From Astrocystis sublimbata (taxonomy: Eukaryota > Ascomycota > Sordariomycetes > Xylariales > Xylariaceae), in NCBI GenBank assembly GCA_022453515.1, contig JAJNNY010000005.1, positions 62,001-126,000 of the forward strand: 64,000 nt of DNA, in the 5' to 3' direction. The notes under the pieces are model-generated. The model made no database searches. It worked only from the letters and a program-made list of their open reading frames with translations, and was not told the DNA's origin. Both the position numbers and the translations under genes were made by a program. This document shows positions 1-11,040 of the stretch, piece after piece (the stretch's first letter is position 1; the number at the start of each line of letters is the position of its first letter).

Positions 1-322
1 CCTTCACACATTCACACACTCCAGGCGGTCAACGCTTCGAGTTAACGACGCTCACCCCAAAAAAGAACGACTAATAGGAACGGGTCACGCAGTACCACTC
101 AGTGGCAGAATGCCACATAGCTAGCTAGCAGTTCTAGCTACACAATATAAAAGATCAAAAATCTGAAATTTTGTATATCAATTTGATTAGGGTATTTGGG
201 TATTGTGTTTGACTGACTATGTCTAGTTCTAACTCTAACTCATGCTTATATGTAATTAACGATGCAGCAAGAAAAGGCCAGGGGTTGAGAGGTAGGTAAG
301 TGGTCGTAAATAGTAAGTGATG
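1..322. other. intergenic stretch at window edge
   Basis: AT-rich sequence downstream of the F-box gene. I see no reading frame, RNA gene or repeat that I can support. Confidence 0.5.
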
Positions 323-1920
323 TTACGGTGCCATGTCACATAACGATCTCAAGCGATGCCACCAATCGCTCTCGCACTGGAACTGTATGCCGCCGCCCTC
401 AAACATGGCGCGCAGAAGCCCCCATTCCGACTCGTCGAAGCGGTCGGATGTAGTAGTAGTAGTAGGAGTAGCACCGTCTTCACCCGGGGTAGGACTAGGC
501 GGACAGCCGGATATCGAAACGGCCTCTAGATGCGGAAACCCCCCTTCTAGGGCGCATTGCGCAAATAGTCTGATGTCGTCGAATAAGTCGCGCGAGACGT
601 TCACCAGCGTCAGGGTGACTAGTGACTCGGGTAGTTTCTCGACGAAGATGCCGCGGTTGGGCGGCGCGTCGGGTGCGTTATTGGCGTTGCTGTTATTGCT
701 CATATTGATGCCCGACAATGCGCCGGGGTTGAGCGTCACGTTCTCGAGCACGGGGAAGCCGCGCAGCGACTCGATGCCCTGGTGCTGTTCGCGCGGGCTG
801 TCCTTGGAGAGGTGGAAGATGTCGAGCTGGCGCAGGGTCTGGCGCGCGGGCTCGAGGGCGACGACGATCTCGGCGGGCAGCCGGTCCATGGCCCAGTGGG
901 GGCCGAAGGAGATGTACGTGAAGGACTCGAGGCGGCGGCAGTACTTGCAGAGGAAGAGGCCCTCGCGGTGGAAGCGGCTCTCGATGATGCGCAGGCGCTT
1001 GAGGTTGCGCAGGTCGAGGTCGTAGTCGGCGGTGATGCTGTAGCACCGCTTGAGAGACAGGGACTCGAGGTTCGGGCTGTACCGGATGATGTCCTGGACG
1101 TCGGCAAAGTTGAAGCGCCGCGAGATGCTCTCCTCCTCGATGCGCAGGTCGGCAAGCGCCCACAGCCGGTTGGACGGGTTCTTGGCCCAGATGGACAGGC
1201 ACTCGTTGAAGCCTTCGGACGAGCTGGGGACGCGGAACTCGAGCGTCTTGAGGTTCGGCAGCGAGCACACGAGCAGCTGGTGTGCGAAGCTGCTCCGGCC
1301 CGACACGCCCCAGAGCGCGGCGCTGCTCATGCGGATGTTGGAGACGGGCACCCGCAGGCGCCGGGCGACGTCGCCGACCAGGGCGGAGTCGTACTGGGAG
1401 TATTGCCGGAACAGGTCTTCGCGGTCATAGTGTTTGGTGTAGGCGGAGGTGGTGCAGCTCCTGAGATGATGATCAGTCACGGCGACCTTTGTATGAAGTA
1501 GGTAGTTGTAAGTCAATAGCTGGACGAATCCCGAGTTATGTGACATGTGAGCACGCGACCAAGAGACCAATTGGTTTGAAGCACAGGCTCATGGGATCAT
1601 GGGATCATGGCCCGGATGGGCCGGTCTCGGAAGGTAATTGGCAGAGCAGACAGAGCAATTAAGATAGCACGCTTGACATACATCTCGGTGACGGCTTTGG
1701 CGAGGTATTGGTTGTTGGAGACGGTGCGGATGAAGGCCGAGAGGCTCTGGTAGTGGGAGGAACTCCTGCCATTGCTGAAGTCGAATGTCTCGAACCGCTT
1801 ATACAGCAGCGGGATGCCGAGCTCCCAGAGGAAGCGGCAGGTTCGCGACAGGCGGGATAAGGTCTTGTTGTCCTGGATGTCCTCGTATATCATCTGCCAT
1901 ATCTCGGTTGGGAGGTTCAT
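323..1920 (-). CDS. F-box protein with LRR-like C-terminal region
   Basis: Predicted 458-residue protein in two exons (1920-1682 and 1460-323). The intron (1681-1461) has a GTATGT donor and a CTCAG acceptor, and the phase agrees (79 codons + 2 nt, then codon position 3). The N-terminus (LPTEIWQMIYEDI, then LSRLSRTCRFLWE and PLLYKRF) is a typical fungal F-box of about 45 residues. The remainder has leucine-spaced segments such as LKTLEFRVP, LESLSLKRC, LKRLRIIES and LVTLTLVNV, matching the degenerate leucine-rich repeats that often follow the F-box. By family, such proteins link a substrate to SKP1-cullin-1 ubiquitin ligases; the substrate here is unknown. The start is the ATG at 1920; the frame is open a little further upstream but has no earlier ATG. 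The GC-rich exon 2 gives long false frames on the opposite strand. Confidence 0.85.
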
Positions 1921-3298
1921 GGTCACCGCCACGTTACACGGACATGCCTCAATGTCCGTGGGGTGGGATGCAATGGGGTTGGTTGAGGTTCAGAAACAGA
2001 CAGTAGGTATTTACAGATGTCCGGTCAGAAAGGGGATGAGATGACAATGTTGAAGCACGTGTCCAACATCGACCCTAGCAGAAAGCTCATAAGGTAAGGA
2101 TGAATAAGTTCGAATACGTTCGTCTTTCTTCTGGCGGCTGATGCCGAGACTGACTGACTGACTGCCCACCGCAAGCAGCCTGCAGCTGAGGTTACGGCTA
2201 CGGAATGCGATGTGAGATGCGATGCGACGACAGCTGCAATGTAAGTCAAGGTAGGTCGTAAAGGTGTGTTGGCTGGCATGTAAGCCATGTCCGGTTACAT
2301 ACCTACTTAGGTAGCTAGGTGCCCCCTACTCGCAGGCCCTGGCTCTGGCCGACGACCGGGCCGTCTAGCGCAGCTCGCGCAGTATGGAATCGCAGTTAGG
2401 ATCAGGAGGTGACGTTTTGCGCTAGCTCGGGGCTAGCTGTCAATGGATCAGCCCAGTCGGCTATTACCAAGATAGATCGACTCCGACCTAGTACGGCAGG
2501 AAGGACGCAAATCACAAGTGCGCAAGTGCGGCCCATGTTACCCATGACTTTAAAATAGCTTCTTTTAGCTCGCTCGCTCCCTTTTGGGCCCAGGCGGTTC
2601 AATTTATCAAATTCATGTTTCAAATTCAGTGTTGGTTCAACCCGAGTCAATACATAGAGGCAACGTCCCAACATTAATTAATCGCTGACCCATGACGAGA
2701 CGCGCCAAGACTTGTCGATAACCTGGAGGCCAGCTTCGATCTTATCTACTACTGTGTTATATCTGTACTTGCATGTAATGGATGTTACTGAGCGTTACCG
2801 ACCCAGTGGCCAGCAGTAAGTACATGTCCACGGCAAACGCCGCAATTAAGCTAGGTAGGTACTTAGCCTAGGTAGCCCCCGAGGGCCCCTACCTGGTAGG
2901 TGCAGGTTGGCGGGGTCGTTAGAGTACCTAGATAGCTGCCTGCCCACCTTCAGCTCTTGAGGGCACATGCGTGAATCTGCAATGACGCCGCCGCATGTTA
3001 GATACCAACTCCGTACTCCGTACTCGTACACACATACGGACGCTATCTATTGTCCCCAACCAGTAGATACACCGACTACACTCCATTTGTTTGTTTTTCT
3101 CATGCGGCCAACCTAATCGAGTCAGATCTCTCATAATCGGATAGCCGTAGTAACGCATGCTTTGTCTACCACACCCGCCTCCACTACAACTTCAACATCA
3201 GCAAGCCCCTAAGCTTGGCGCATCCTCGTGACTCTTCGCACACCTTGATAAGCTTACACCACCGATCGCCTAGCTCATCTGATTGAGCGTGTTTGATC
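1921..3298. other. intergenic region between divergent genes
   Basis: Holds the promoters of the leftward F-box gene and the rightward hydrolase gene. It contains a GACT tetramer run near 2145-2162 and TAGGTA/CCTAGG tracts near 2297-2325 and 2850-2880. I see no convincing gene; the short frames have no recognisable motif. Confidence 0.5.
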
Positions 3299-5579
3299 AT
3301 GAGCTCTGCCGCCGCAGACTTCAAGGGCCGCGTCGAGTCGCGGGGGATGAGCGCCAGCGAGCGTCAGAGCCCAACCAAGTCGCCGTTTGGAGGCCTCTAT
3401 AATGACCCCCGCACATCGTCCACTCAGTCCTTGACGCCCTCGCTGCCGGCCTATGAGGAAATAGAAAGACGCAAGCTTCTCATCGTCTATATACACGGGT
3501 TCATGGGAAATGACACCTCATTTCAGTCCTTCCCGGCTTATGTGCACGAGTACCTCAGATTGGCCCTTGTGGAGAGCCATGTCGTCCACTCCAAGATCTA
3601 TCCGAGGTATAAGACCTATAAGTCCATCGACATTGCGCGCGATAACTTCAGTACATGGCTCGAGCCTCTCGAGTCCCCCATGACAGATGTTATTCTTGTC
3701 GGGCATTCGATGGGTGGCCTGTTAGCTGCCGATGTCGTTCTGAAGGCAAGCCCTCCTCAAGACTCGCCTTGTCAAACCTCGCGCTAATGGTCTGATGTAG
3801 CGCTCCGCAAATCAGAGTCAGGATGGCTATTTCCAGCATCGTATCCTCGGCTCAGTGAATCTGGACTCGCCATTACTGGGCATGCACCCAGGCATCATCG
3901 TGTCGGGAATATCAAGTTTATTTCGGAAGAATGAGCCTCCAACCAAGGTTCCAGGGGAGCCGTCCATACGGCCTGCGCTTAGTCCGGGCACCAGCGACCT
4001 CCCATCGCCAAATCTCTCGACTTATTCTATGCCATCCTCCATGTCTGAGATGCCGCCGTCACCGCCCCCACCCCCAGCAGGCTTCTCGCGCCCTGCCTTG
4101 ACTAGGGATGCGACTTTCAACCCACCTTTACCGAACGATGTGCGCATCGAGGAGAGGACATGGTGGAAGAACGTCGTGCATTTCGTGAAGAAGCACAATT
4201 CCGAGGGCCTGATTGACGCCGCCGCCAACCATGTCATGTCACATCTGGAGTTTGGCGGCAGTATGATGGATATGAACTCTCTCAAGTCCCGCTATGAGAA
4301 CATCCGGAAATTAGAAGATGTGGATGACTTGAAACAGGTTGGCTTCAATCATGTGCCGCCCCAAGTTCGTTTCATTCAGTACTATACGATCTGCAATGGG
4401 TTTCCGAAGAAGCCGAAGGAGGCAGTGCAAGGACAGGACGACGCACAGGTGACCTCAATCGACGGTATAATAGAAAACGAGACTCAATCTCCACTCATGT
4501 CATTGGACGGACAAGCTGTCGATTCGCCGGATGAGATCAAGGAGGATTTCAAGGCGTTAAGCTTATCGGGTAGCGATCGATCAAGCTTGGAGTTCCTTAG
4601 TCCGGAGCCAATACTTGATGAAGAGCCACCAGCAGGAGTAGCTGACGAGCAGCCAGCTGAAAAGGAGAAGGCCGTCGATACTAGTTCATCGAACGCACCT
4701 CCAACTGTCACAGACGCAAGCGGCCACAATGCCGACTTGCCTCCTTACGATGAGCATTATGTTGAAAACAAAGTCCTGCTACCGGACGTTACGGCACCCG
4801 AAGACAAGGTCTTAGCATCTGACGCCCCTACTGCCGCCGAAGCTTTAGACCTTGATCTTCCCGCAGTGCCCGAACAACCACCAAAACCCGAACCTCTGAA
4901 TCTCGACGACTATGCCGATAAGGACGCCCGGAAACTCGCGGAAAAGGAGGCGAAGCGGGTGCAGAAGGTGTACGCACAGGCGGTGAAAGACCGGGAGAAG
5001 GCGATCAAGGATCGCGAGAAGATCATCGAGAAGCGGAAGAAGAAGCTCGCGCAGGAAGCCGATAAGAAGGCTAAGGAGGAGGCGAAGGAAGAGAAGAAGA
5101 GGAAGAAGAAGGAAGAAGCGGACGCCGCGAAATCCTCCACAACACAAACGTCGACGGACACCAAAGAAACACCGTCGACATCGACACAAGAAAGCACTGA
5201 CGAGAAGCCTAAACCACCGGAACTCCCGCCGCGTGAATGGACACCGGTATCGCCGGACCTGCCAGCCACTGCATCCGAGGCCAAGAATAAGAACAAGGAG
5301 AAGGAGAAGGCAAAGAAGGAAAAGGCAAAGGAAAAAGAAAAGGAAGAGAAGAAGCCGAAACAGCGGAAGTTCTGCAACGTGCCCAAGGCCAGCAACGGCG
5401 CAGTCGACCCCAAGTGGACAGGGGTGTTCATGAAAGATATGGACGAGGTGGCGGCGCACACGGGCCTCTTCTTCGCGGGCGAACACTATGAGAAACTCGT
5501 GGGCGACGTCGGTGAGACCATTGTCGAGTGGGTCCGCGCCGACATGACGAAGCGGACTCTGGCTTGGGAGTTGGATTAA
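3299..5579 (+). CDS. alpha/beta hydrolase (DUF676/PGAP1-like) with charged coiled-coil tail
   Basis: Predicted 741-residue protein in two exons (3299-3745, 3801-5579). The 55-bp intron starts with GC (GCAAGC) rather than GT, contains a CTAAT branch-like site and ends TGTAG; both junctions are phase 0 and restore a continuous domain. The hydrolase region carries the strand plus oxyanion motif VYIHGF (His66-Gly67) and the nucleophile elbow GHSMGG (Ser137 predicted), followed across the splice by SVNLDSPLLGMHPGI, a block I associate with this fungal lipase/esterase-like family. The C-terminal half is low complexity: an acidic/Pro region, then Lys/Glu-rich stretches (about residues 520-680) with coiled-coil character, then a compact conserved-looking end (WTGVFMKDMDEVAAHTGLF). 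The substrate is unknown; lipid or GPI-related esterase activity is only an inference from the family. The start is the first ATG of the open frame. Confidence 0.85.
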
Positions 5580-7322
5580 TCATTGATGGGCGGTGATTCG
5601 GCGTGGGCTTGTTGATATTATGGAAGACAAGGTTATTTGGTACAAGTATGTCACTTGGGGCTTCAATACCACTAACTGCGACCGTTTCAACCTCATGGCA
5701 AGCCCGGAGAACATAGCCCTCGACGAAGCTATTAGCTAAATAGAGGGTAGATTTAGAAACTTTAACCCCGACTAGATCGTTTGGTTAAACGACCCGAAAA
5801 ACCTACGTCCGAGACTCGAACTCCTCGCTATATACAACCTTGCGTATCCAAAGGAGTCTCGGCATCTAGAGAACGTTTTCAAAGAAGCGTTTTCCAAATG
5901 CCGAGACTCCTTTGGATACGCAAGGTTGTATATAGCGAGGAGTTCGAGTCTCGGACGTAGGTTTTTCGGGTCGTTTAACCAAACGATCTAGTCGGGGTTA
6001 AAGTTTCTAAATCTACCCTCTATTTAACTAATAGCTTCGTCGAAAGCTATATTCTCCGGGCTCGCCATGAGGTTGAAGCGGTTGTAGTTAGTGGTATTGG
6101 GGCTGTGACCGTGATGATGGAAGTGGTTGTGTTGAAGGTTCACGTCAGTACAGTTGTGAGGGAGGAAACGACTGCTCCAGGGCAGCCCTTCTGCCCACGC
6201 TTTTATGCTTCTGGCATTGTCATCTAGTGTGCGTGGCCTATTTGATAAGGTTCAGTCGGCGAGCTCGAAATAGTCGCCGCTCCGGCAGGACGGGATTTTG
6301 TCATGCCGGCCGTAGACGGACGGCCGGCCATGTGATGTAGCGTTTTGTAGGTTGGTCTCGTCGTATTGCGCGTCTTTCGCCCAGGTAGTAAAACAACTGT
6401 GTATATTACAATCGACTCTATTGTGTATCTACACCTGTGTGCAAGGAAAGGGCGAGCGTTTTCCCCCGCGTTACGTTTGATAAGGATTAAAACCATCATA
6501 TCACTTGGGGCTTCGGATTACATTGGACTAGATATGGGAGGTGGCTATGACTATTGCGATTGACATGATGGCTTAGAATGCACGCAATGTGGTAATGAAC
6601 ACGTCATGAAAATAATAATTTATATCTGTGCCTGGTACGGAGTTGTCCCCGCTTATGTTGCTTCTTCGGGACATGCTGATGATGTTTTGATGAGAATAGC
6701 TTTGATTCAGATGTAGATGGGTAGGTAAAGTACTTGTCATTCAAGCCAACAAACAATGTCTTACCTGATGAACAGACGTCCGAACCGCATACCGCCATAG
6801 TATCCTATATTTTGTCCCAACCATCAATTCCTGCGTGATGCCCCCGTCCAAGTTCGCCAATAAGGCGGCTGCCTGGCATTATTCAGTTGCGCAATGTAAG
6901 AATGACTGAGTAATAAGGGTCCAAAGAGTGAACTGGTCAATCCGATACTTCCACCTCTTATAATCCCCTCGCCAGTCACTACCAGCTCTATATTTGATAT
7001 ACGGTTAATAGTAAAGGAGCCGGCACGCATTTTTAGCCCGCCTGCCAGATGTCGTGAGATCCGTAAGACACATGCTCAGCTCAATCGCAGAGCGTAGGAA
7101 ATTCGATACATCCACGAGTAATTTGCATGCCCTTCTAGTGTATATAGGAGCTGTAAAGAATATACTGCTTAAATGCAGCAATCATGCTGCTGAGCGTCCC
7201 ACCAGAGCGATCTGTTACCATATCCCGGCAACCCGTACAGAAAGCAGTAGCCCAAAGGGCAATTTCCAACGCTCATACCGTCGCACAGCCAACGCGTCAT
7301 CGTCACAGCAACCCATGGGTCC
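5580..7322. other. intergenic region containing a long hairpin repeat
   Basis: Apart from the inverted repeat at 5664-6099 (listed separately) I find no gene. The short frames at 6224-6499, 6604-6798 and 6824-7030 have no motif and no sensible splice partners. Confidence 0.5.
5664..6099. repeat. 436-bp near-perfect inverted repeat (long hairpin)
   Basis: Two 202-bp arms (5664-5865 and 5898-6099) are reverse complements around a 32-bp loop, with no indel. I count 8 mismatches, all transitions and all in the outer 73 bp; the inner 129 bp of each arm (from 5737) is identical. GGGGCT occurs directly at both borders (5657-5662, 6099-6104) and may be a target duplication. Read rightward, the left arm and loop contain a broken frame with ordinary-looking codons (for example LRPRLELLAIYNLAYPKES) interrupted by TAA and TAG, so the arms may come from a decayed gene or transposon. 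It starts about 85 bp past the hydrolase stop, so it could lie in that gene's 3' transcript. Confidence 0.9.
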
Positions 7323-8675
7323 CTAACCCATGAGGTAGCTATTGACGCTCTGCAGCGTTGTGCGGCTCGGATTCGCCTCTGGGAAAGCCATCATGATCCG
7401 GCCTAGCTTCGTCTTGATGATGTTCTTATTGATGCTCCAATCCGTGGCGCGAGGTTTATAATTCCCTTCGTTGTCGAAGAGCTGGCATACGAGGGCTAGA
7501 GCAACGCCTATAGACAGGTCTTTGCCGCTCTCGCAAACGATCAAGATATGTGGATGAGTCTGTTCCTCAGTGCTACGCTTCAGATATGCGTTGACGAAGT
7601 TGCAGATCGATTCTAAAGCAGTTCGCAGATTCCGGCTTGCGAGCTTCGCTTTGCCGATCCCTACTTCCATCATAGTTGGACTTTGTATCCACGAGGCCTG
7701 GTCGATGGTCTTCGAGATGAAAGCGATGGTACACGTCTCTGGTTGTTGCGTGACCGCGCCCACTTGGCCGACGAAGATGCAGGGCGCAACTTGAACGTGA
7801 GCGCGTTGCGCCGGACCTGCCGACTGATCGGCCACGAGCGCCCGCACAAGATCAGGCAGTTCGGACTCAGGTGTAGAAAGAAGAGCCTCAGCATTGTTCC
7901 AGAAAATAGGCGCAGTCAGACCGAGAGCCCAATTCTCCGTATCGTCGCCAGCGCCCTGGATATAGCCACCCTCACTCATCTCTCCACCAGGAACCCGTCG
8001 CGAGCTCGTGCAGCAGATGACAGGGTGATAATCCTCGAATATCTGCCCAGTCGGAACGAGCCGAGACTCCTGCGTCACCCACATCGGCCTCAGCGGCTTA
8101 GAGACATGGCGACGCAGCGTCGCGACATCGATTTCAAGCGCTTTCAGTGCCTCGACGTGTTCCGGGATCCTCGCCTCCGCCTGGGAGTGCTCGGAGCGCG
8201 AGACGACATTTGGCGGGGTGAAAAGTCTGAGAAGCGCCGCCGACGCCTCGGGGAACAAGACGCGATTGAGAACACAGCACCATATCGGGACAGTCTTGCT
8301 CAGGGCATCGGGCATCTGCTTGCCCCTTCTGGTCGAGTCGACTATGATGCAGCCGTCATGCTGGCCGATGATGGGCAGCAGATGGATATTCAGTCTCCTG
8401 GAGCTGAAGTTCCATTGTCCCGTGTGGCCGTCGGTGCTCTTGAAGTAAGCTGAGCCGGACTTGTCCGCCGGACGGATGTACCAGCTCCCGCACCTTTCAT
8501 TTGCGACGAGTGGGCGGCCGAGGGTCTCGGCTACCTCCTTGACGAAATCTGCATCGTCTCTGATGGAGCGCAGACGATTGGAAATGGACAGGTTGGCCCT
8601 CTTCAGATCAGTCAAGATGCGCGAGAAGTTGTGGTTTGCTTGTGACGAGAAGACCAGGTCGGTTTCGGTAGCCAT
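7323..8675 (-). CDS. rit1: tRNA A64-2'-O-ribosylphosphate transferase (Rit1)
   Basis: Intronless 450-residue protein. By family, Rit1 transfers a phosphoribosyl group from PRPP to the 2'-OH of A64 in cytosolic initiator tRNA-Met, keeping it out of elongation. Supporting blocks: RCGSWYIRP (about 61-69), then YFKSTDGHTGQWNFSSRRLN (about 77-96), a Rit1 signature, then VDSTRRGKQMPDALSKTVPIW. The C-terminal part ends in a dual-specificity-phosphatase-like fold with HILIVCESGKDLSIGVALA in the phosphate-binding-loop position, as in yeast Rit1. Length is typical of fungal orthologues. The start MATETDLVFS is an ATG close to the first conserved region. It stands alone, with about 1.7 kb of gene-free sequence downstream and 0.7 kb upstream. 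Confidence 0.93.
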   Translation of the reverse strand: MATETDLVFSSQANHNFSRILTDLKRANLSISNRLRSIRDDADFVKEVAETLGRPLVANERCGSWYIRPADKSGSAYFKSTDGHTGQWNFSSRRLNIHLLPIIGQHDGCIIVDSTRRGKQMPDALSKTVPIWCCVLNRVLFPEASAALLRLFTPPNVVSRSEHSQAEARIPEHVEALKALEIDVATLRRHVSKPLRPMWVTQESRLVPTGQIFEDYHPVICCTSSRRVPGGEMSEGGYIQGAGDDTENWALGLTAPIFWNNAEALLSTPESELPDLVRALVADQSAGPAQRAHVQVAPCIFVGQVGAVTQQPETCTIAFISKTIDQASWIQSPTMMEVGIGKAKLASRNLRTALESICNFVNAYLKRSTEEQTHPHILIVCESGKDLSIGVALALVCQLFDNEGNYKPRATDWSINKNIIKTKLGRIMMAFPEANPSRTTLQSVNSYLMG

Positions 8676-9352
8676 TGAGGATGCCTAAGGCAGGTACCTA
8701 AATGCTTCGACAGGCCGTCGTGGCAGTAGATAGAAGCCCATCTACGACGTTTTGCGTTACGCCATGGTGCAGCTGTCAGCGAGATCGTCAACTGGCAAGT
8801 ATGGAAAGTAAGTGCAACGCATCGCGAATTCAAGATGAAGTAAATAAATGGACCAAATAGGCTGTGGACGGAGCGTGCGTGGTGTGTATTTGTACGTGAA
8901 GATGAAAGATGAAAGCGGGCGATTGAAATTCGAGTCCAGTCAAATAAAGACATCGATACGCATTTTGGTGTTACACGGCAACACCAAGATCATACCGTGC
9001 ATCCGCATGATGCTATCACTTTTCTCATTAACTATCTAGGTGGTCTCTATGTAACTGACATTTCAGCCGGTATTTCCCTCAGTAGTATCATTCAATCAAC
9101 CAACCATCCATGTTAGGCATGCTGCAGGTGCATGATAATCAGTCGCAACATCTTTCCCTACCGTCATCTTTCGAGCACTATCGCCTTGCCGCTTTCACCG
9201 CGACCGGAGAATCTCGTCTCATCTGCTCGCTCATTCTTGTAACCTAGTTTGTGGAAACTCCATGATTGCTTACAAGTTGGCGGTTGTGTATAGTTGCTTT
9301 GCACTCAGCGAATTTCTTCCCTCCTCTTCTCCCAAAACCCCCGTTTCATTCT
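8676..9352. other. intergenic, upstream of rit1 and downstream of the coiled-coil gene
   Basis: Presumed rit1 promoter and the 3' flank of the next gene. I see no RNA gene or repeat; the frame at 8848-9039 has no features. Confidence 0.45.
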
Positions 9353-10552
9353 TCAGCAGATCACCTCTGCTTTGACAAGTACCGAGTACTCGCCCTCTCT
9401 CTTGAGTAGACTTGGCGTGACCATTAAGTCCACCATTCCCTGTGCACCTAGCTTTGCTCGCATTTCCATGAGGCTTTCAATGTATGGAAAGCCGTACATA
9501 AGATTGCTCTTCGGCTCGTTAGACATTAGCACAAAGAAGCGACCTCGGTCAAATATAGCGCTGAGCTCCGCTGTCGTTTCAACGACATCGTGTAGTGACA
9601 CTTTCAAAGCCTTCACAGCATCGGTACTCGAATCTCCCACAAGAGGCGTGATGGCATTTGCGATTTGAGTGCTGACCTCGTCGAGAAAACCGTTATCAGC
9701 CGGATAGACTTTGTGAATCAGTGTTCCGGTGCGAATGCGCCATTCTTCGTACTCGGCATCTGACACTTTATTCGATAGTATTTCGGCTGTTTCCCTGACC
9801 TTGTTGCTGATTTCGCGTCCGCATGACCGACAGGGCGTTTTGAAGTAACGCAGAAGATATCTCCAGATAAGGGCGCGAAATAGAAAGCATGTTATGTTTG
9901 ACGAGCTTGCATAGGTTCTCCAATGCGGCGACAGCGCTCTGAACTCGTCCTTCAATTTATCCGTCACCAAATTCGCGGGGAAAGTCTGATTAAGGTGGTC
10001 CAGCGATAGCACGCGAATCTGTTCCCGAAGATCATTCCATCGTTTTACGACATGTTCGTCGTTCGCTGCTAGGTTGGGCGTCAGATTAGGCGTCGGATTG
10101 GGCGTCAGATTCACTTGGGCGAGTTTGGTCTCCAGTGTCTTGATGGTCTTCGTCTTCACCGTAACCTCATCAGCCAGCCTCTTGTATTGCGCCTCGACTT
10201 CTTTTATTTTCGAGTGCGGGATGGTAACATGATCGTCCCCATCCGCATCCTGCTGCCCCTTCAACGTCAGCCGGGATCCTGTCGTTTTTGTGTCAGAGAG
10301 ATATCTGGATGTGTAGTTTTCGCAATGTGTCAGCGATGCCAGCTTACTAGGGTCCTCGGGTGCAGCTGGTAGCGCCCCCTTCAGCCGCAAGTTTTCCGAT
10401 TCAAGCCGCGCAATTATGGCCTCTAAGTCTCTCTTCTCGTTGGTCCGAGACTGGGCAGCCTTGAGGTGTTCCGCCTTCAGCTGGCGATATTTCTTGTCTC
10501 GCTCGGTTAGTGCACCCTGAGTCTCAGCGAGCTGGGCTCGGAGAGAGTCCAT
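9353..10552 (-). CDS. coiled-coil protein of unknown function
   Basis: Intronless frame of 399 residues from the ATG at 10552 (the frame runs slightly upstream without another ATG). I do not recognise a named family. Residues about 1-65 are heptad-like and charged (LRAQLAETQGALTERDKKY, then RDLEAIIARLESENLRLKG), predicting a coiled coil; a second helical stretch (IKEVEAQYKRLADEVTVKT) follows. A short repeat of N-L/P-T-P units (about residues 150-165) separates this from a helical C-terminal half containing LSPHWRTYASSSN, WRYLLRYFKTPC and a CRSCGRE pair of cysteines. Loosely similar fungal proteins of unknown function end in such regions. Codon use resembles the neighbours. Likely real on the basis of length, but the function is open. 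Confidence 0.7.
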   Translation of the reverse strand: MDSLRAQLAETQGALTERDKKYRQLKAEHLKAAQSRTNEKRDLEAIIARLESENLRLKGALPAAPEDPSKLASLTHCENYTSRYLSDTKTTGSRLTLKGQQDADGDDHVTIPHSKIKEVEAQYKRLADEVTVKTKTIKTLETKLAQVNLTPNPTPNLTPNLAANDEHVVKRWNDLREQIRVLSLDHLNQTFPANLVTDKLKDEFRALSPHWRTYASSSNITCFLFRALIWRYLLRYFKTPCRSCGREISNKVRETAEILSNKVSDAEYEEWRIRTGTLIHKVYPADNGFLDEVSTQIANAITPLVGDSSTDAVKALKVSLHDVVETTAELSAIFDRGRFFVLMSNEPKSNLMYGFPYIESLMEMRAKLGAQGMVDLMVTPSLLKREGEYSVLVKAEVIC

Positions 10553-10876
10553 TTCGATGACCAAGGGCTAGGGTCAATGAAATGTGGATGATGCGGATGC
10601 CAGGGCCAGTGTGGATGGAAACGGTTCTTCGTACTAAAATCGGGGAAAGGGCTGGCGTCCCGATCCAAGTTAAGCAATTAATAGTAGTGGTTTGCAATCA
10701 GCTGCAAATTCTTGCGGATACTGGTTTGACGCCGCTGCCCTTGCACGCCCCTTTGTCGGCTCAGCATTGGCCTTTTCCACAAGCAGCAAGCAGTCTTTGT
10801 TGTTTTGCATCACCCGGTAGGATTGTGTGATGAACTCATGAATGCGAGATGCTGGAGGGACAAATATAATATCTCT

Positions 10877-11040
10877 GTCAAAGAGTTTGGCAATGAATGG
10901 TGAATGCCTCGATTTAGAGCTTGCGATAACTGCAGTGGCAAAGTATATATGTCAAAGGGCTTGGTTGTGAATGCCGAGAATTAGAGTTTGCAATAATTAT
11001 CGCAGTCGCCCTCGTCTTAGAGTTTGCGATAATTATCGCA
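10877..11040. repeat. degenerate tandem repeats carrying a palindromic 16-mer
   Basis: A unit starting GTCAAAG(A/G)G(T/C)TTGG recurs at 10877 and 10951. Within the units a 24-bp segment occurs at 10981-11004 and 11017-11040 with one difference, and a more diverged copy lies near 10913. The last copy ends in the perfect palindrome TGCGATAATTATCGCA (11025-11040). Confidence 0.75.

Noticed and set aside
333..1501. Long plus-strand frames over the F-box gene
   Set aside because: They mirror GC-rich codons of the real minus-strand exon and show no motif.
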